Shown: positions 16,859-26,135, numbered from the stretch's first letter. The stretch: 42,357 nt of DNA from an uncultured Erysipelotrichaceae bacterium (GCA_902776735.1 CACYRE010000002.1:1-42357); one strand, 5' to 3'. Translations and numbers: made by a program. Notes: generated by a model not told the origin, from the letters alone.

Positions 16859-17852
16859 ATTTACTTTGAGCTTGAACTGCTGTAATAGCAATTACACCAA
16901 CAATATCTTCTGTACTACATCCTCTACTTAAATCGTTTATTGGAGCAGCTATTCCTTGTGTTATTGGACCATATGCTTCAGCTTTAGCAAGTCTTTGTAC
17001 TAATTTGTAACCAATATTTCCAGCATCTAAGTCTGGGAATACCAAGACATTGGCATGTCCTGCTACCTCAGAATTTGGAGCTTTAGAAGAAGCAACACTT
17101 GGAACAAGTGCAGCATCTAATTGAAGCTCACCGTCAATTTTATATTGTGGAAAATTAGTCTTAGCAAGCTTTGTAGCTTCAACTACTTTATCAACATCAG
17201 CATGTTTTGCACTACCCTTTGTAGAATGAGATAGCATTGCAACAATTGGTTCTTTTTGAACTAGTAACTTAAAACTTTCAGCACTACTTCCAGCAATAGC
17301 AGCAAGTCTTTCAGGCGTTGGATTTTGTTCAAGTCCAGCATCGGCAAAAATAAATGTACCATTAGCTCCATATTCACAATCAGGAACAACCATTAAAAAG
17401 AAAGCCGATACTAATAACACTCCAGGCTTAGTTTTAATTATTTGTAAAGCTGGCCTCAAAGTATTTGCCGTAGAGTGACATGCTCCAGATACAACTCCAT
17501 CAGCTCTACCAGTCTTAACTAACATACAAGCATAATACATATAATCAGTAAGTAGATACTTCTTAGCCTCATCATAAGTTAGACCTTTATTCTTTCTAAT
17601 CTCAACTAATTTATTAATCAATTCTTCCGTAATTTCACTAGTATCAGGATCAATAATAGTAGCCTTAGAAATATCAAAACCTTTAGCAGACTCTTTTAAA
17701 ACTTCGTCTTTTCCAATAATAATTATATCAGCAATACCCTCATTACTCGCAATCGCAGCAGCTTCCATGACCCTTTTATCCATTGACTCAGGAAGAACAA
17801 TTTTCATCTTTTTACTCTTAGCGCGTATTTTAATATTCTCAATAAAACTCAT
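16857..17852 (-). CDS. pta: Phosphate acetyltransferase
   Basis: Interconverts acetyl-CoA and acetyl phosphate; with acetate kinase it yields ATP from acetate formation. Seen: LPESMDKRVMEAA near the N-terminus, ADGVVSGACHSTANTLRPAL, GTFIFADAG, LSHSTKGSAKHADVDKV, DGELQLDAALVPSVA and NVLVFPDLDAGNIGYKL. 331 aa is the normal short Pta, without the extra N-terminal domain of enterobacteria. The ribosome binding site is AGGAGTGAG. It lies 17 bp downstream of the LemA-like gene and is probably co-transcribed with it. No ackA is in the window. Confidence 0.97.
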   Translation of the reverse strand: MSFIENIKIRAKSKKMKIVLPESMDKRVMEAAAIASNEGIADIIIIGKDEVLKESAKGFDISKATIIDPDTSEITEELINKLVEIRKNKGLTYDEAKKYLLTDYMYYACMLVKTGRADGVVSGACHSTANTLRPALQIIKTKPGVLLVSAFFLMVVPDCEYGANGTFIFADAGLEQNPTPERLAAIAGSSAESFKLLVQKEPIVAMLSHSTKGSAKHADVDKVVEATKLAKTNFPQYKIDGELQLDAALVPSVASSKAPNSEVAGHANVLVFPDLDAGNIGYKLVQRLAKAEAYGPITQGIAAPINDLSRGCSTEDIVGVIAITAVQAQSK

Positions 17853-17869
17853 TTTCTCACTCCTAATAA

Positions 17870-18400
17870 TTATCTGTCATTTAAAATTTCAAATATTTCT
17901 CTTTTTTCGTCATTATAAAAATCTTTTCTCTTATATCTTTTAAAAAATCCAATTATATTAGATGGAAAACTAACTAGTAATTTATTAAATTCAACTACTG
18001 TATCATTATAAAATTTAATTGCTCCAACAATATCTTCTTCATTATCATTTAAATCTTCTAATATAGATAATAAATTTTCACTCTTAAGTAATTTTTCATT
18101 CTCATCTAGAGTTTTAAAAAATTTATTATAATCATTCTTTAATAATTCATATTCTTGAAAATTATTCATCTCATCTAAATTATCATCTAAATTTTCTAAA
18201 AAAGTATCTAATTTTAACTCTTTTAAAATAATTGGTCTTGCTCTATTTAATAACTCTTTCTTTTTATCTAAGTAAATACTTATATCTTCCTCAGCCTTAT
18301 CAATCTTTATAATAGAAAATTGAAATTTATTATTATTAATAACAATTATTAATAATAAAATGGTTATTATTACAATAATTAACATAATTATTTCTAACAT
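17870..18400 (-). CDS. LemA-like single-pass membrane protein
   Basis: A 176-aa protein resembling the LemA family, whose molecular role is unclear. Seen: one N-terminal transmembrane segment (about residues 3-22, leucine/isoleucine-rich), then a mostly helical domain. The segment IVGAIKFYNDTVVEFNKLLV followed by SFPSNIIGFF matches the family's YND-V-YN...FPSN-I signature. The rest is divergent. Start: ATG at 18400 is preceded by GGAGGTATGAT; an in-frame ATG five codons upstream would place that ribosome binding site inside the gene. It lies upstream of pta. Confidence 0.6.
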   Translation of the reverse strand: MLEIIMLIIVIITILLLIIVINNNKFQFSIIKIDKAEEDISIYLDKKKELLNRARPIILKELKLDTFLENLDDNLDEMNNFQEYELLKNDYNKFFKTLDENEKLLKSENLLSILEDLNDNEEDIVGAIKFYNDTVVEFNKLLVSFPSNIIGFFKRYKRKDFYNDEKREIFEILNDR

Positions 18401-18422
18401 ATCATACCTCCACATTAACTAG

Positions 18423-18431
18423 ATTATATCA
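18423..18431 (-). promoter_or_regulatory. Extended -10 promoter for lemA-like-pta
   Basis: On the minus strand the sequence reads TG-A-TATAAT (18431 down to 18423), 22 bp before the LemA-like start codon, with no convincing -35. Confidence 0.55.
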
Positions 18432-18436
18432 CAAGC

Positions 18437-18468
18437 AAAAAAAAAGGAAAATAATAATCTTATTATCC
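18437..18468 (-). terminator. Terminator after the PBP gene (minus strand)
   Basis: ATAATA (18451-18456) pairs with TATTAT (18461-18466), with an outer GG/CC pair across an AAA bulge. On the minus strand it is followed by a T run (18437-18445). Confidence 0.6.
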
Positions 18469-18525
18469 ATCCATAACGTTAAAAAAAACAAGATATTTTA
18501 CTAAACTTTTTTTATAAATATACTA

Positions 18526-20469
18526 TCAATTAATTTCATCAAATACAGGATCTGTATCTTTTGGTTCAGTGCCCTTTAAAAAGTAAACTAACTTTTGCTT
18601 TTTATCAGTACTAGTAGCTGGTTTTCCTGAAATTGGTTCAACAAGCATACCTTCTACATTCTTTGGCATTTTATACCAAACATCATCGTTTTTCATATCT
18701 TTTTCATAATTTTCTACGGTTTTATACCAAATATTTTGGGCATATTTATAATCTTTTGTATTAAGTTTTTTATCTTTATCATATCCTACCCAAACTGCAC
18801 AAATAATTTTCTTATTAAAACCAATATTCCAGTTATCTGTAGATGTTGTTCCGCTTTTTAAAGCATAAGTATGATTTAGCTTTCCATTTAAACCAATACC
18901 TGTAGGATAGTTATAATCTACATAAGCTGGATCATAAGTTGCTGTTAATAAATTATTTAAAATAAATACTAGACTAGAATTTAATACTAAATCTTTTTGA
19001 TTATTATACTTATATAAAACCTCACCATTACCATTAACTACTTTTTCAATTAAATGACCTTTTAATTTGTATCCTCCATTAGCAAAAGCTCCATAACCAC
19101 TAGCCATTTCTATTATATTAATTTCATTTGTACCAAGTGGAAGTGAAGGCACTGCTTCTAACTTAGCTGTTATTCCAACTCTTCTAGCTACATTGATTAA
19201 AGAATCATATCCTAAAAACATATGAGTTTTTACCGCATAAATATTATCACTATATGCAATTGCTGTTGCCATACTTATAGCTTTATTGCCATATTTATTA
19301 TTGTAATTTACAGGAGAATAAGTCTTACCATTATCTAGTGGAAAAGTAGTAGCCTCACTTGTAAAAGCCGTACTTGCTGTAAAACCATTTTCTAAAGCAG
19401 CATAATATAAATATGGTTTCATAGTTGAACCAACTTGCCTACTAGAATCTGTTGCTCTATTATATGTAGACTTATTATAATCTCTTCCTCCAACTAAAGC
19501 CATAATTCCACCATTTTCTGGATTCATTACAACACTTGCTGTTTCGATATCATTATTCTCTGGAAAAGTTTCTTTAATATTACTTTCTAAATTAGTTTGT
19601 ACATCATAATTAAAGTTAGTATAAATCTTTAAACCTTTAAGATCATTATAGTTACTTGGAATACTACTTAATTCCTTTAATTCATCCATAACAGCATCTT
19701 TATAATAATTAATACTACTATAAATATTTTTTTTATCACTTCCAATAATATTTAATTTTTCATTATATGCCTTCTCCTTCTCCTCTATAGAAATTATTCC
19801 ATTATTAACTAAACTATTAAGTACAATAAGTTGTCTTTTTTTAGCTGAATCCATATCAATTATTGGTGAATAAATACTAGGAGCCTTAGGAATACCAGCT
19901 AACATTGCTGCTTCAGCCAAATCTAAGTCCTTACTTTTTTTATTAAAATAAAACAAAGAAGCATTTTCTATTCCATATTCTCCGTGTCCATAATTAATTG
20001 TATTTAAATATCCCTCTAATATTTCATTTTTTGAATAATTAGCTTCTATTCGAAAAGTATACCATGCTTCATCCCATTTTCTTTTCCAAGTTTTATCAAA
20101 ATTTAAAAACAAGTTTTTAGCATATTGTTGTGTAATAGTAGAAGCTCCTTGATTATTATTTCTACTGACAATATTTGTTACAATTGCTTTACCTATTCTT
20201 AAAAAATCAAATCCAAAGTGTTTATAAAAATTTTTGTCTTCTGTATAAATTGTTGCATTAATTAAATTTTTACTTATATCACTTAAATTAACCCATTCCT
20301 TCTTTTCATTACCTTTAAAAAATATATTATTATTTGTATCATACAAAGTAATATTATTAGCACTATTAATTACCGGTTTAGGAGAAAATTTAACATACAA
20401 AAAACAACCTATACAAGCAATTATTAATAAAATAATAAAAAATTTTATTATTTTCCAAAGTTTCTTCAA
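18526..20469 (-). CDS. Class A penicillin-binding protein (PBP1A-like)
   Basis: Bifunctional enzyme that polymerises glycan strands and cross-links peptides outside the membrane. Seen: a short lysine-rich cytoplasmic tail and one transmembrane helix; GT51 domain with EDKNFYKHFGFD, GASTITQQYAKNLFL and LAEAAMLAGIPKAPS; then the transpeptidase with STMK (SxxK), SDN (SxN) and KSGTT (KTG-like, with serine as second residue). About 647 aa. I start at TTG 20469, since GGAGGGG lies 7 bases upstream; an ATG 17 codons earlier has no ribosome binding site and would extend the N-terminus across that site. Transcribed divergently from the 20587 gene, away from all plus-strand operons. Confidence 0.93.
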   Translation of the reverse strand: MKKLWKIIKFFIILLIIACIGCFLYVKFSPKPVINSANNITLYDTNNNIFFKGNEKKEWVNLSDISKNLINATIYTEDKNFYKHFGFDFLRIGKAIVTNIVSRNNNQGASTITQQYAKNLFLNFDKTWKRKWDEAWYTFRIEANYSKNEILEGYLNTINYGHGEYGIENASLFYFNKKSKDLDLAEAAMLAGIPKAPSIYSPIIDMDSAKKRQLIVLNSLVNNGIISIEEKEKAYNEKLNIIGSDKKNIYSSINYYKDAVMDELKELSSIPSNYNDLKGLKIYTNFNYDVQTNLESNIKETFPENNDIETASVVMNPENGGIMALVGGRDYNKSTYNRATDSSRQVGSTMKPYLYYAALENGFTASTAFTSEATTFPLDNGKTYSPVNYNNKYGNKAISMATAIAYSDNIYAVKTHMFLGYDSLINVARRVGITAKLEAVPSLPLGTNEINIIEMASGYGAFANGGYKLKGHLIEKVVNGNGEVLYKYNNQKDLVLNSSLVFILNNLLTATYDPAYVDYNYPTGIGLNGKLNHTYALKSGTTSTDNWNIGFNKKIICAVWVGYDKDKKLNTKDYKYAQNIWYKTVENYEKDMKNDDVWYKMPKNVEGMLVEPISGKPATSTDKKQKLVYFLKGTEPKDTDPVFDEIN

Positions 20470-20547
20470 AGTACTATCCCCTCCAATAATAGTATTTAAA
20501 AACTTAAAAAAAATATACATAAATAAATTTTTATTTATAAATATTAA

Positions 20548-20556
20548 TGTTATAAT
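20548..20556 (+). promoter_or_regulatory. Extended -10 promoter for the 20587 gene
   Basis: TG-T-TATAAT at 20548-20556, in the divergent gap between the PBP gene and the next plus-strand gene. No clear -35. Confidence 0.55.
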
Positions 20557-20586
20557 AAGAACAAATTAAGAAAGGAAGAATCTTTT

Positions 20587-21432
20587 ATGTCATATAAAAT
20601 TTATTTTTCATCGTCTACTAAAATAAGTGCTGTAGGAAAAATCATTAATTTAAAAAAAAGAACTAAAGAAGAATTAAAGACAAAATTTTCTATTTTAGAA
20701 AAAGAATTAAAGAAATTAAAATTAAATACAGAAACAAAAATTATTGTAACTGAAGAAGTAGATTATAAAGAAGAAAATGTTGAATTATTTATTGGTTATT
20801 TAAATCTAGATATAAATTCAGAAACTATACAAAAAATTAAGCAAAATAAATATTTAACACTATATTCTATACCTACTATGGACTATTTAGTTTCAGAAAA
20901 AGTTAATATAGATGATATAAACAATGTTTGCAATGATATAATTAAATACTCAAAAGATAAAAACGTTCAATTAATTGGTCCTTATACAGAAATATATTAT
21001 GATCAAGATAAACCAAATATTTATGTTATGGCCCATGATTTAGTAAGAGAAGAATATGAAAATGAATTAATAAAAAGATACTCTATAAAAAAATATAATG
21101 AGCCATTTAAATTAAATAAAGAAATACTTGGTACTTGGAAAATAAAAGAGATACTTCCGAATATTAATTTTAATTATAAAAAGCAAAAGAGTAATCCTAA
21201 AACAGAATATAATAAAATAGAGTTTAAAGATGATGGTACAACAAATCATAAAGACTTAAAATGGTCAAATGATAATCTATTTTTAATAACTAAGGACCAT
21301 GTAGTTGCAAACAAAATGATTATAAAAAACATAGATAATAAAAAATACTTAGAAATTAGAATGAGTGAATTAAGTAAAGTTTACTATCATGCTAAGCCAA
21401 TATCTTATATATACGAAAGAGAAGAAAAATAA
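20587..21432 (+). CDS. GyrI-like / effector-binding-domain protein, no DNA-binding domain
   Basis: Not firmly identified. Residues 1-160 look like the GyrI-like (BmrR/Rob C-terminal) small-molecule-binding fold: alternating beta strands, an acidic ETKIIVTEEVDYKEENVELF segment (20 residues), and IGPYTEIYYDQDKPN resembling the family's GP-x-EIY motif. Residues about 175-281 form a separate beta-rich domain beginning ILGTWKIKEI with an IEFKDDGTT strand, like lipocalin-type modules found attached to such proteins. There is no helix-turn-helix, so it would bind a ligand or protein rather than DNA. The ribosome binding site is AAAGGAAGAA. It has its own promoter and is divergent from the PBP gene. 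Confidence 0.45.
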   Translation: MSYKIYFSSSTKISAVGKIINLKKRTKEELKTKFSILEKELKKLKLNTETKIIVTEEVDYKEENVELFIGYLNLDINSETIQKIKQNKYLTLYSIPTMDYLVSEKVNIDDINNVCNDIIKYSKDKNVQLIGPYTEIYYDQDKPNIYVMAHDLVREEYENELIKRYSIKKYNEPFKLNKEILGTWKIKEILPNINFNYKKQKSNPKTEYNKIEFKDDGTTNHKDLKWSNDNLFLITKDHVVANKMIIKNIDNKKYLEIRMSELSKVYYHAKPISYIYEREEK

Positions 21433-21454
21433 TTTATGAATAAAAAGAAATATG

Positions 21455-21463
21455 TGCTATAAT
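21455..21463 (+). promoter_or_regulatory. Extended -10 promoter for DUF1934-argS
   Basis: TG-C-TATAAT at 21455-21463, 31 bp before the DUF1934 start codon. No terminator is visible between it and the upstream gene. Confidence 0.55.
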
Positions 21464-21494
21464 CATAACTATAAATTTATATGTAGGTGATCTT

Positions 21495-21845
21495 ATGCCA
21501 GTAATAAATATTAAAGTTAGCATATCAAATTTAGAATATAGTGAAAAATTTAATACAAGAGCAATAATTCAAGATAATATTCTAAAATATAGAGAAAAAG
21601 ATAAAACAATAGTTAAATATTATTTAGATAGTAATATACTAGAAAGAGAAAATAATAAATTAAAATTAAAATATAATTTCATTATTAAAAATAATACAAC
21701 TGGTAAAATATTTTCTAAAGAATTACAAAAAGAAGTACCTATTAGCATTTATACAAATAAAATATTAAGACAAGGCAATAATATTATTGTAGAATATAAG
21801 ATAGAAAATAATATATTTAATTATAGAATCGAGGAGATAAAATGA
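21495..21845 (+). CDS. DUF1934 (YwiB-like) beta-barrel protein
   Basis: A 116-aa protein of the DUF1934 family, predicted as a calycin-like beta barrel, function unknown. Seen: alternating strands, a LERENNKLKLKYNF-type central strand, and a C-terminal IIVEYKIENN strand. Recognition rests largely on context: in Bacillus, ywiB (DUF1934) lies immediately before argS and rpoE, and here the gene overlaps argS by 4 bp (ATGA). The ribosome binding site is AGGTGATCTT. Confidence 0.7.
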   Translation: MPVINIKVSISNLEYSEKFNTRAIIQDNILKYREKDKTIVKYYLDSNILERENNKLKLKYNFIIKNNTTGKIFSKELQKEVPISIYTNKILRQGNNIIVEYKIENNIFNYRIEEIK

Positions 21846-23590
21846 GTTTATATAAAGAATTAGAAGAAGATTTAAAAGAGATAATAAAAAAAGCAGGGTT
21901 TGAAGAAGAAAATATTTCTCTTACACCATCAAATAGAAAAGATTTAGGTGAATATCAATTAAATGATGCTATGCAATTAGTTAAAGTATATCATAATAAT
22001 CCAAGAGAAATAGCTAATTCTATTGTAAAAGAATTAGAAAATGATAAAAGATTTGTTAATATTAATATCGCTGGTCCTGGTTTTATTAATTTTACTTTAA
22101 GTGAAGAATATAAAGTAGAAATTATAAATAAGATGCATGATAATTTATTTAATAATATTGATAAACAAGAAAAAAAGAAAATAATTATTGATTATGGTGG
22201 AGCAAATGTTGCTAAAGCTCTTCATGTTGGGCATTTAAGAAGTGCAGATATTGGAGAAGCATTAAAAAGACTTGCAAATTTAGTGGGATATGAAGCAATA
22301 GGAGATGCTCATCTAGGAGATTATGGAAGACCATTAGGATTAGTTGTCTTAGAAATAAAAAAATTATATCCAAACTTATCATATTTTGACGAAAATTATA
22401 CAGGAGATTATAGTGAAGTAGAACTTCCAATTACTAATGCTGACCTAGAAAGAATTTACCCTGAGGCAAGCAATAAAGCCAGAGTTGATGAAGAATATTT
22501 GGATGAAGCTCGTGAAATAACAAAGAAAATTCAAAGCCATACTAGAGGATATTATGATATTTGGAAAAAAATTGTCGAAATTTCTAAAGAAGATATAAAA
22601 AAAGTTTATAAAGAATTAAATGTCAATTTTGAATTATGGTATGGTGAAAGTGATGCAATGGAATATTTTCCTGAACTAGAAAAAATTTATCGTGATAATA
22701 ACATTTTATCTTTAAGTGAAGGAGCTGAAGTTGTAAATGTTAGTAGTGAAGATGATAAAACTGAAATACCTCCTTTATTATTTATTAGAACAAATAAAAC
22801 AGTTTCATATGAAACAACAGATCTTGCTACCATTCTTCAAAGAAAAAAAGAAGAAAATCCTGATGAAATTTGGTATGTAGTAGATGCTAGACAATCTCTT
22901 CACTTTGAACAAGTATTCCGGGCTGCAAGACGTGCTAAACTAGTTAATGATAATGTTGTACTTGAACACATTGGTTTTGGAACTATGAATGGCAAAGATG
23001 GTCATCCATTTAAAACAAGAGATGGTGGAGTTATGCCACTAAAAACTTTAATAGATATGGTAAATGAAGAAACTTTAAAGAAAATTACCAATGAGTCAAT
23101 GACCGATGAAGAAAAGAAAAAAACATCAAGAATAGTGGCAATAGCAGCTCTAAAATATGCTGATTTATTACCATTCCGTGGAACTGATTACATCTTTGAT
23201 CCAGCTAAATTTGCTGATTTAGAAGGAAAAACAGGTCCATACCTTTTATATTCAACAATAAGAATGAAATCACTTCTAAACAAAGCAAAAAATTTAAGCC
23301 AAGAAAAAGCAAAAATATTACCAGGAAAAACAGAACAAGATATAGCAGTAACTATTTTAAATTTACCAATTACTATTAAAAGAGCAATTGATACTAAGTC
23401 ATTAAATGAAATAGCTGATTATTTATATAATATTACATCTCTATATAATAAATTTTATGCTGAAAACAAAGTATTAATTGAAGAAAATAAAGATAAACAA
23501 GAATCTTGGTTAGTCTTAACTAAAGTAGTTTATGATATAAATATGTTACTTTTAAAAACACTTGGAATAGAAGTACCAGAAAAAATGTAA
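21842..23590 (+). CDS. argS: Arginyl-tRNA synthetase
   Basis: Class I synthetase that charges tRNA-Arg. Seen: N-terminal tRNA-binding additional domain (about 1-110), GANVAKALHVGHLRSADIG with the HIGH-type motif HVGH (residues 128-131), LGDYGRPLG, the GKDGHPFKTRDGG stretch in place of KMSKS, and the C-terminal anticodon-binding domain ending LLKTLGIEVPEKM. 582 aa, slightly longer than B. subtilis ArgRS (about 556). The ribosome binding site is GAGGAGAT, inside the DUF1934 gene. Followed by rpoE, the Bacillus order. Confidence 0.97.
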   Translation: MSLYKELEEDLKEIIKKAGFEEENISLTPSNRKDLGEYQLNDAMQLVKVYHNNPREIANSIVKELENDKRFVNINIAGPGFINFTLSEEYKVEIINKMHDNLFNNIDKQEKKKIIIDYGGANVAKALHVGHLRSADIGEALKRLANLVGYEAIGDAHLGDYGRPLGLVVLEIKKLYPNLSYFDENYTGDYSEVELPITNADLERIYPEASNKARVDEEYLDEAREITKKIQSHTRGYYDIWKKIVEISKEDIKKVYKELNVNFELWYGESDAMEYFPELEKIYRDNNILSLSEGAEVVNVSSEDDKTEIPPLLFIRTNKTVSYETTDLATILQRKKEENPDEIWYVVDARQSLHFEQVFRAARRAKLVNDNVVLEHIGFGTMNGKDGHPFKTRDGGVMPLKTLIDMVNEETLKKITNESMTDEEKKKTSRIVAIAALKYADLLPFRGTDYIFDPAKFADLEGKTGPYLLYSTIRMKSLLNKAKNLSQEKAKILPGKTEQDIAVTILNLPITIKRAIDTKSLNEIADYLYNITSLYNKFYAENKVLIEENKDKQESWLVLTKVVYDINMLLLKTLGIEVPEKM

Positions 23591-23597
23591 AAAACTA

Positions 23598-23626
23598 TTG
23601 TCAAGTAAAAATATATATGATATAAA
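23598..23626 (+). promoter_or_regulatory. Promoter for rpoE
   Basis: TTGTCA (23598-23603) and TATAAA (23621-23626) with a 17-bp spacer, directly after the argS stop. The -35 is identical to that of rpsF. Confidence 0.75.
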
Positions 23627-23678
23627 TTTTATTGGTAATTTTTCTACCAAATTTAATCTATATTTAGGAGGAATACCT

Positions 23679-24125
23679 ATGAGTATTAAAAAAAGTAAAG
23701 ATGAATTAGAATTAATGTCCAATAAAGATATAGCTGCATTAATATTAGAAGATAGTAAAAAGACTATTAATACAGCTGATCTTTTTAAAAAAATAATAAA
23801 ATTATTAGAACTTCCTGAGTCAACTTTTGAAAAGAAAATAGCTGATTTTTACACATCATTAGCAACAGATAAAAGATTTATCTTGTTAGATAATGGTAAA
23901 TGGGACTTAAGAAGTAATCATACGTCTGATAAAGTAGTTAAGGTCGCAACAGATGATGATGAAGAAGATGAAGAAGAAACAGAAGAAGAAAAAGTTGAAG
24001 AAATAGAAGATAGTGAAGATAACTATGATGATACAGATGATGAATCTGATTATGATGATGATACCAATGAAGAACTAAAAGACCTAGTAGTTATAGATGA
24101 TGATGAACTAGAACTAGAACAATAA
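23679..24125 (+). CDS. rpoE: RNA polymerase delta subunit
   Basis: Delta factor of Gram-positive RNA polymerase, which increases recycling and promoter selectivity. Seen: an N-terminal winged-helix (HARE-HTH) domain (about residues 8-80) with FYTSLATDKRFILLDNGKWDLR (key residues F, Y, W, D, L, R), and a C-terminal tail of nearly continuous aspartate and glutamate (about 85-148) that mimics nucleic acid. 148 aa. Start ATG 23679 is fixed by TTAGGAGGA seven bases upstream; an in-frame TTG-type start at 23598 lies in the promoter. A terminator overlaps its last codons. Confidence 0.93.
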   Translation: MSIKKSKDELELMSNKDIAALILEDSKKTINTADLFKKIIKLLELPESTFEKKIADFYTSLATDKRFILLDNGKWDLRSNHTSDKVVKVATDDDEEDEEETEEEKVEEIEDSEDNYDDTDDESDYDDDTNEELKDLVVIDDDELELEQ

Positions 24126-24140
24126 TCTAGTTCTTTTCTT
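24111..24140 (+). terminator. Terminator overlapping the rpoE 3' end
   Basis: GAACTAGA (24111-24118) pairs with TCTAGTTC (24126-24133) and is followed by TTTTCTT. The 5' arm is coding sequence of rpoE. Confidence 0.75.
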
Positions 24141-24150
24141 CAAAAAAATA

Positions 24151-24159
24151 TGATACAAT
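24151..24159 (+). promoter_or_regulatory. Extended -10 promoter for prfA-prmC
   Basis: TG-A-TACAAT at 24151-24159, 31 bp before prfA and directly after the rpoE terminator. No clear -35. Confidence 0.55.
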
Positions 24160-24190
24160 AAGACTGCTTTACGAAAGGTTAGGTGTAAAT

Positions 24191-25255
24191 ATGATAGAAC
24201 ATTTAGATTTAATTCTTGAAAAATATAATAAATTAGAGGCTGAATTAACAAAAGCTGAAGTATTAAGTGATGTTAAAAAGACAAGAGAATACAGTAAGCA
24301 AATATCTTCTATGTCTGATGTTGTTGCTTGCTACAAAAAATACAAAAAAGTATTAACTGATATTGAAAATACTAAAGAGATGGAAAAAGATCTTGAGCTT
24401 GCAGAAATGGCTAAAGAAGAATTAACTAATTTATTAGATGAGAAAACAAAATTAGAAAGTCAATTAGAGCTTTTATTAATACCAAAGGATCCAAATGATG
24501 ACAAAAATGTTATTGTTGAAATTCGAGGAGCAGCAGGCGGTGATGAAGCTAACATCTTTGCAGGTGATTTATTTAGAATGTATACTAGATATGCTGAAAA
24601 AAAAGGATTTACTTATAAAGTCTATAATGCAGTAGAAGGAGCAGCAGGTGGTTATAGTCAAATTGAATTTATTATCAAAGGAAAAGGTGCATATTCACTT
24701 TTAAAATATGAATCAGGTTCACATAGAGTACAAAGGGTACCAGTTACAGAATCAAATGGCCGAATACAAACATCAACAGCTACTGTTCTTGTCATGCCTG
24801 AAGCAGATGATAACCTTGAAATTGAAATAAATCCAAATGATTTACGTATCGATATTTATCGCTCTAGTGGTAATGGTGGACAAGGAGTTAATACAACCGA
24901 TTCAGCTGTTAGAATTACCCATTTACCAACAGGAATAGTAGTAACTTGCCAAAATGAACGTAGTCAAATACAAAATCGTGAACAAGCATTTCGCGTTTTA
25001 AAGTCACGTTTATATGACTTAGAAGAACAAGAAAGAGAAGAAAAGGAAGGCAAAGAACGTCGTAGTAAGATTGGAACTGGTGATCGTGCTGAAAAAATTC
25101 GTACCTATAACTATCCACAAAATAGAGTGACAGATCATCGAATAGGTTATACTACTAAAAACTTAGATAGAATCATGGATGGTGATTTAGACGACCTACT
25201 AAATGCTCTATCGCAAGAAGACCAAAAAAGGAAACTAAGCGGAGAAGAAGACTAA
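24191..25255 (+). CDS. prfA: Peptide chain release factor 1
   Basis: Recognises UAA and UAG and triggers peptide release. Seen: coiled N-terminal domain, GAAGGDEANIFAGDLFRMY, the stop-codon recognition tripeptide PVT (residues 184-186; PAT or PVT in RF1), and GGQ (229-231) within RSSGNGGQGVNTTDSAVR. 354 aa, canonical. The glutamine that PrmC methylates is present, and prmC follows with no gap, an arrangement conserved in most bacteria. Confidence 0.98.
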   Translation: MIEHLDLILEKYNKLEAELTKAEVLSDVKKTREYSKQISSMSDVVACYKKYKKVLTDIENTKEMEKDLELAEMAKEELTNLLDEKTKLESQLELLLIPKDPNDDKNVIVEIRGAAGGDEANIFAGDLFRMYTRYAEKKGFTYKVYNAVEGAAGGYSQIEFIIKGKGAYSLLKYESGSHRVQRVPVTESNGRIQTSTATVLVMPEADDNLEIEINPNDLRIDIYRSSGNGGQGVNTTDSAVRITHLPTGIVVTCQNERSQIQNREQAFRVLKSRLYDLEEQEREEKEGKERRSKIGTGDRAEKIRTYNYPQNRVTDHRIGYTTKNLDRIMDGDLDDLLNALSQEDQKRKLSGEED

Positions 25256-26089
25256 ATGACAGTAGAAGAACTCCTAGTTCTTGGAAAAAGTTATGCATCA
25301 AGTGATCATGCCAAAATTTTATTAGCTGAACTTTTAAATAAAAATCCTTTAGAACTATTAAATTACTTAGATTATAAAGTTAATATAGAATTGTCTAATA
25401 AATATAAAGAAGAACTTCTAGCCTTAAAAAATGGTAAACCTCTCCAATATGTCATTGGTAATGTAAATTTTTATGGTATAAAATATTATATAAATGAAAA
25501 TGTATTAATACCTAGATTTGAAACAGAAGAGTTAGTTGAAAATACTATTAATTATATAAAAAAAAATTTTAACTATCCAATAGATATTGTTGATCTAGGC
25601 TGTGGAAGTGGAGTAATAGGCTTAACTCTAGAAAAGAAAATATCAACAAAATCTGTGGATTTAATAGATATAAGTCCAAAAGCACTAACAGTTACAAAAA
25701 AAAACATCATAAATTTAAATTCTAGAGCTAATATTATGGAAAACAACTTCCTTGAAAATATAAATAAAAAATATGATCTCATTATCAGCAATCCACCTTA
25801 TATAAAAACAGATGAACAAATAGAAAATATTGTTAAAGAAAATGAACCACATATAGCATTATATGGAGGAATAGAAGGTCTTGATTGCTATAAAGAAATA
25901 TTAAAAAATATAAATAATAATCTAAAAGAAAAAGCACTTATTGCTTTTGAAATTGGATCAAGCCAAGCACAAGATTTAATTAAACTAATAAATATTTATC
26001 TAACAAATGTTAAAATTATTGTTAAAAAAGACTTATCAGGTCGAGATAGAATGTTGTTTATTTTTAAAAACATTGGAATAAATGAATAA
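25256..26089 (+). CDS. prmC: Release factor glutamine methyltransferase
   Basis: Methylates the glutamine of the GGQ motif in RF1 and RF2. Seen: N-terminal helical domain; LQYVIGNVNFYG and VLIPRFETEELVE; SAM-binding IDIVDLGCGSGVIGL; and catalytic NPPY in IISNPPYIKTDEQI. 277 aa, typical. Its start codon directly follows the prfA stop, so the two are translationally coupled. A hairpin begins 8 bp after its stop. Confidence 0.97.
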   Translation: MTVEELLVLGKSYASSDHAKILLAELLNKNPLELLNYLDYKVNIELSNKYKEELLALKNGKPLQYVIGNVNFYGIKYYINENVLIPRFETEELVENTINYIKKNFNYPIDIVDLGCGSGVIGLTLEKKISTKSVDLIDISPKALTVTKKNIINLNSRANIMENNFLENINKKYDLIISNPPYIKTDEQIENIVKENEPHIALYGGIEGLDCYKEILKNINNNLKEKALIAFEIGSSQAQDLIKLINIYLTNVKIIVKKDLSGRDRMLFIFKNIGINE

Positions 26090-26096
26090 AAAATTA

Positions 26097-26135
26097 AATA
26101 AAACCTCACTATTATTATGAAAGCGAGGTTTTATT
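26097..26135 (+). promoter_or_regulatory. Hairpin between prmC and spoIIR that buries the spoIIR ribosome binding site
   Basis: An 11-bp perfect stem, AATAAAACCTC (26097-26107) with GAGGTTTTATT (26125-26135), and a 17-nt loop. It could end the prfA-prmC transcript, although the T run is interrupted. The GAGG at 26125-26128 is also the only candidate ribosome binding site for spoIIR, so read-through message would have it sequestered. Confidence 0.6.

Noticed and set aside
23022-23043. Missing KMSKS motif in ArgRS as a sign of inactivity
   Set aside because: GKDGHPFKTRDGG occupies this place, as in the E. coli type of ArgRS, so it is a normal variant.
23946-24122. Long acidic repeat region in rpoE as a sequencing artefact or separate repeat element
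   Set aside because: An unstructured Asp/Glu tail is the normal feature of RNA polymerase delta.
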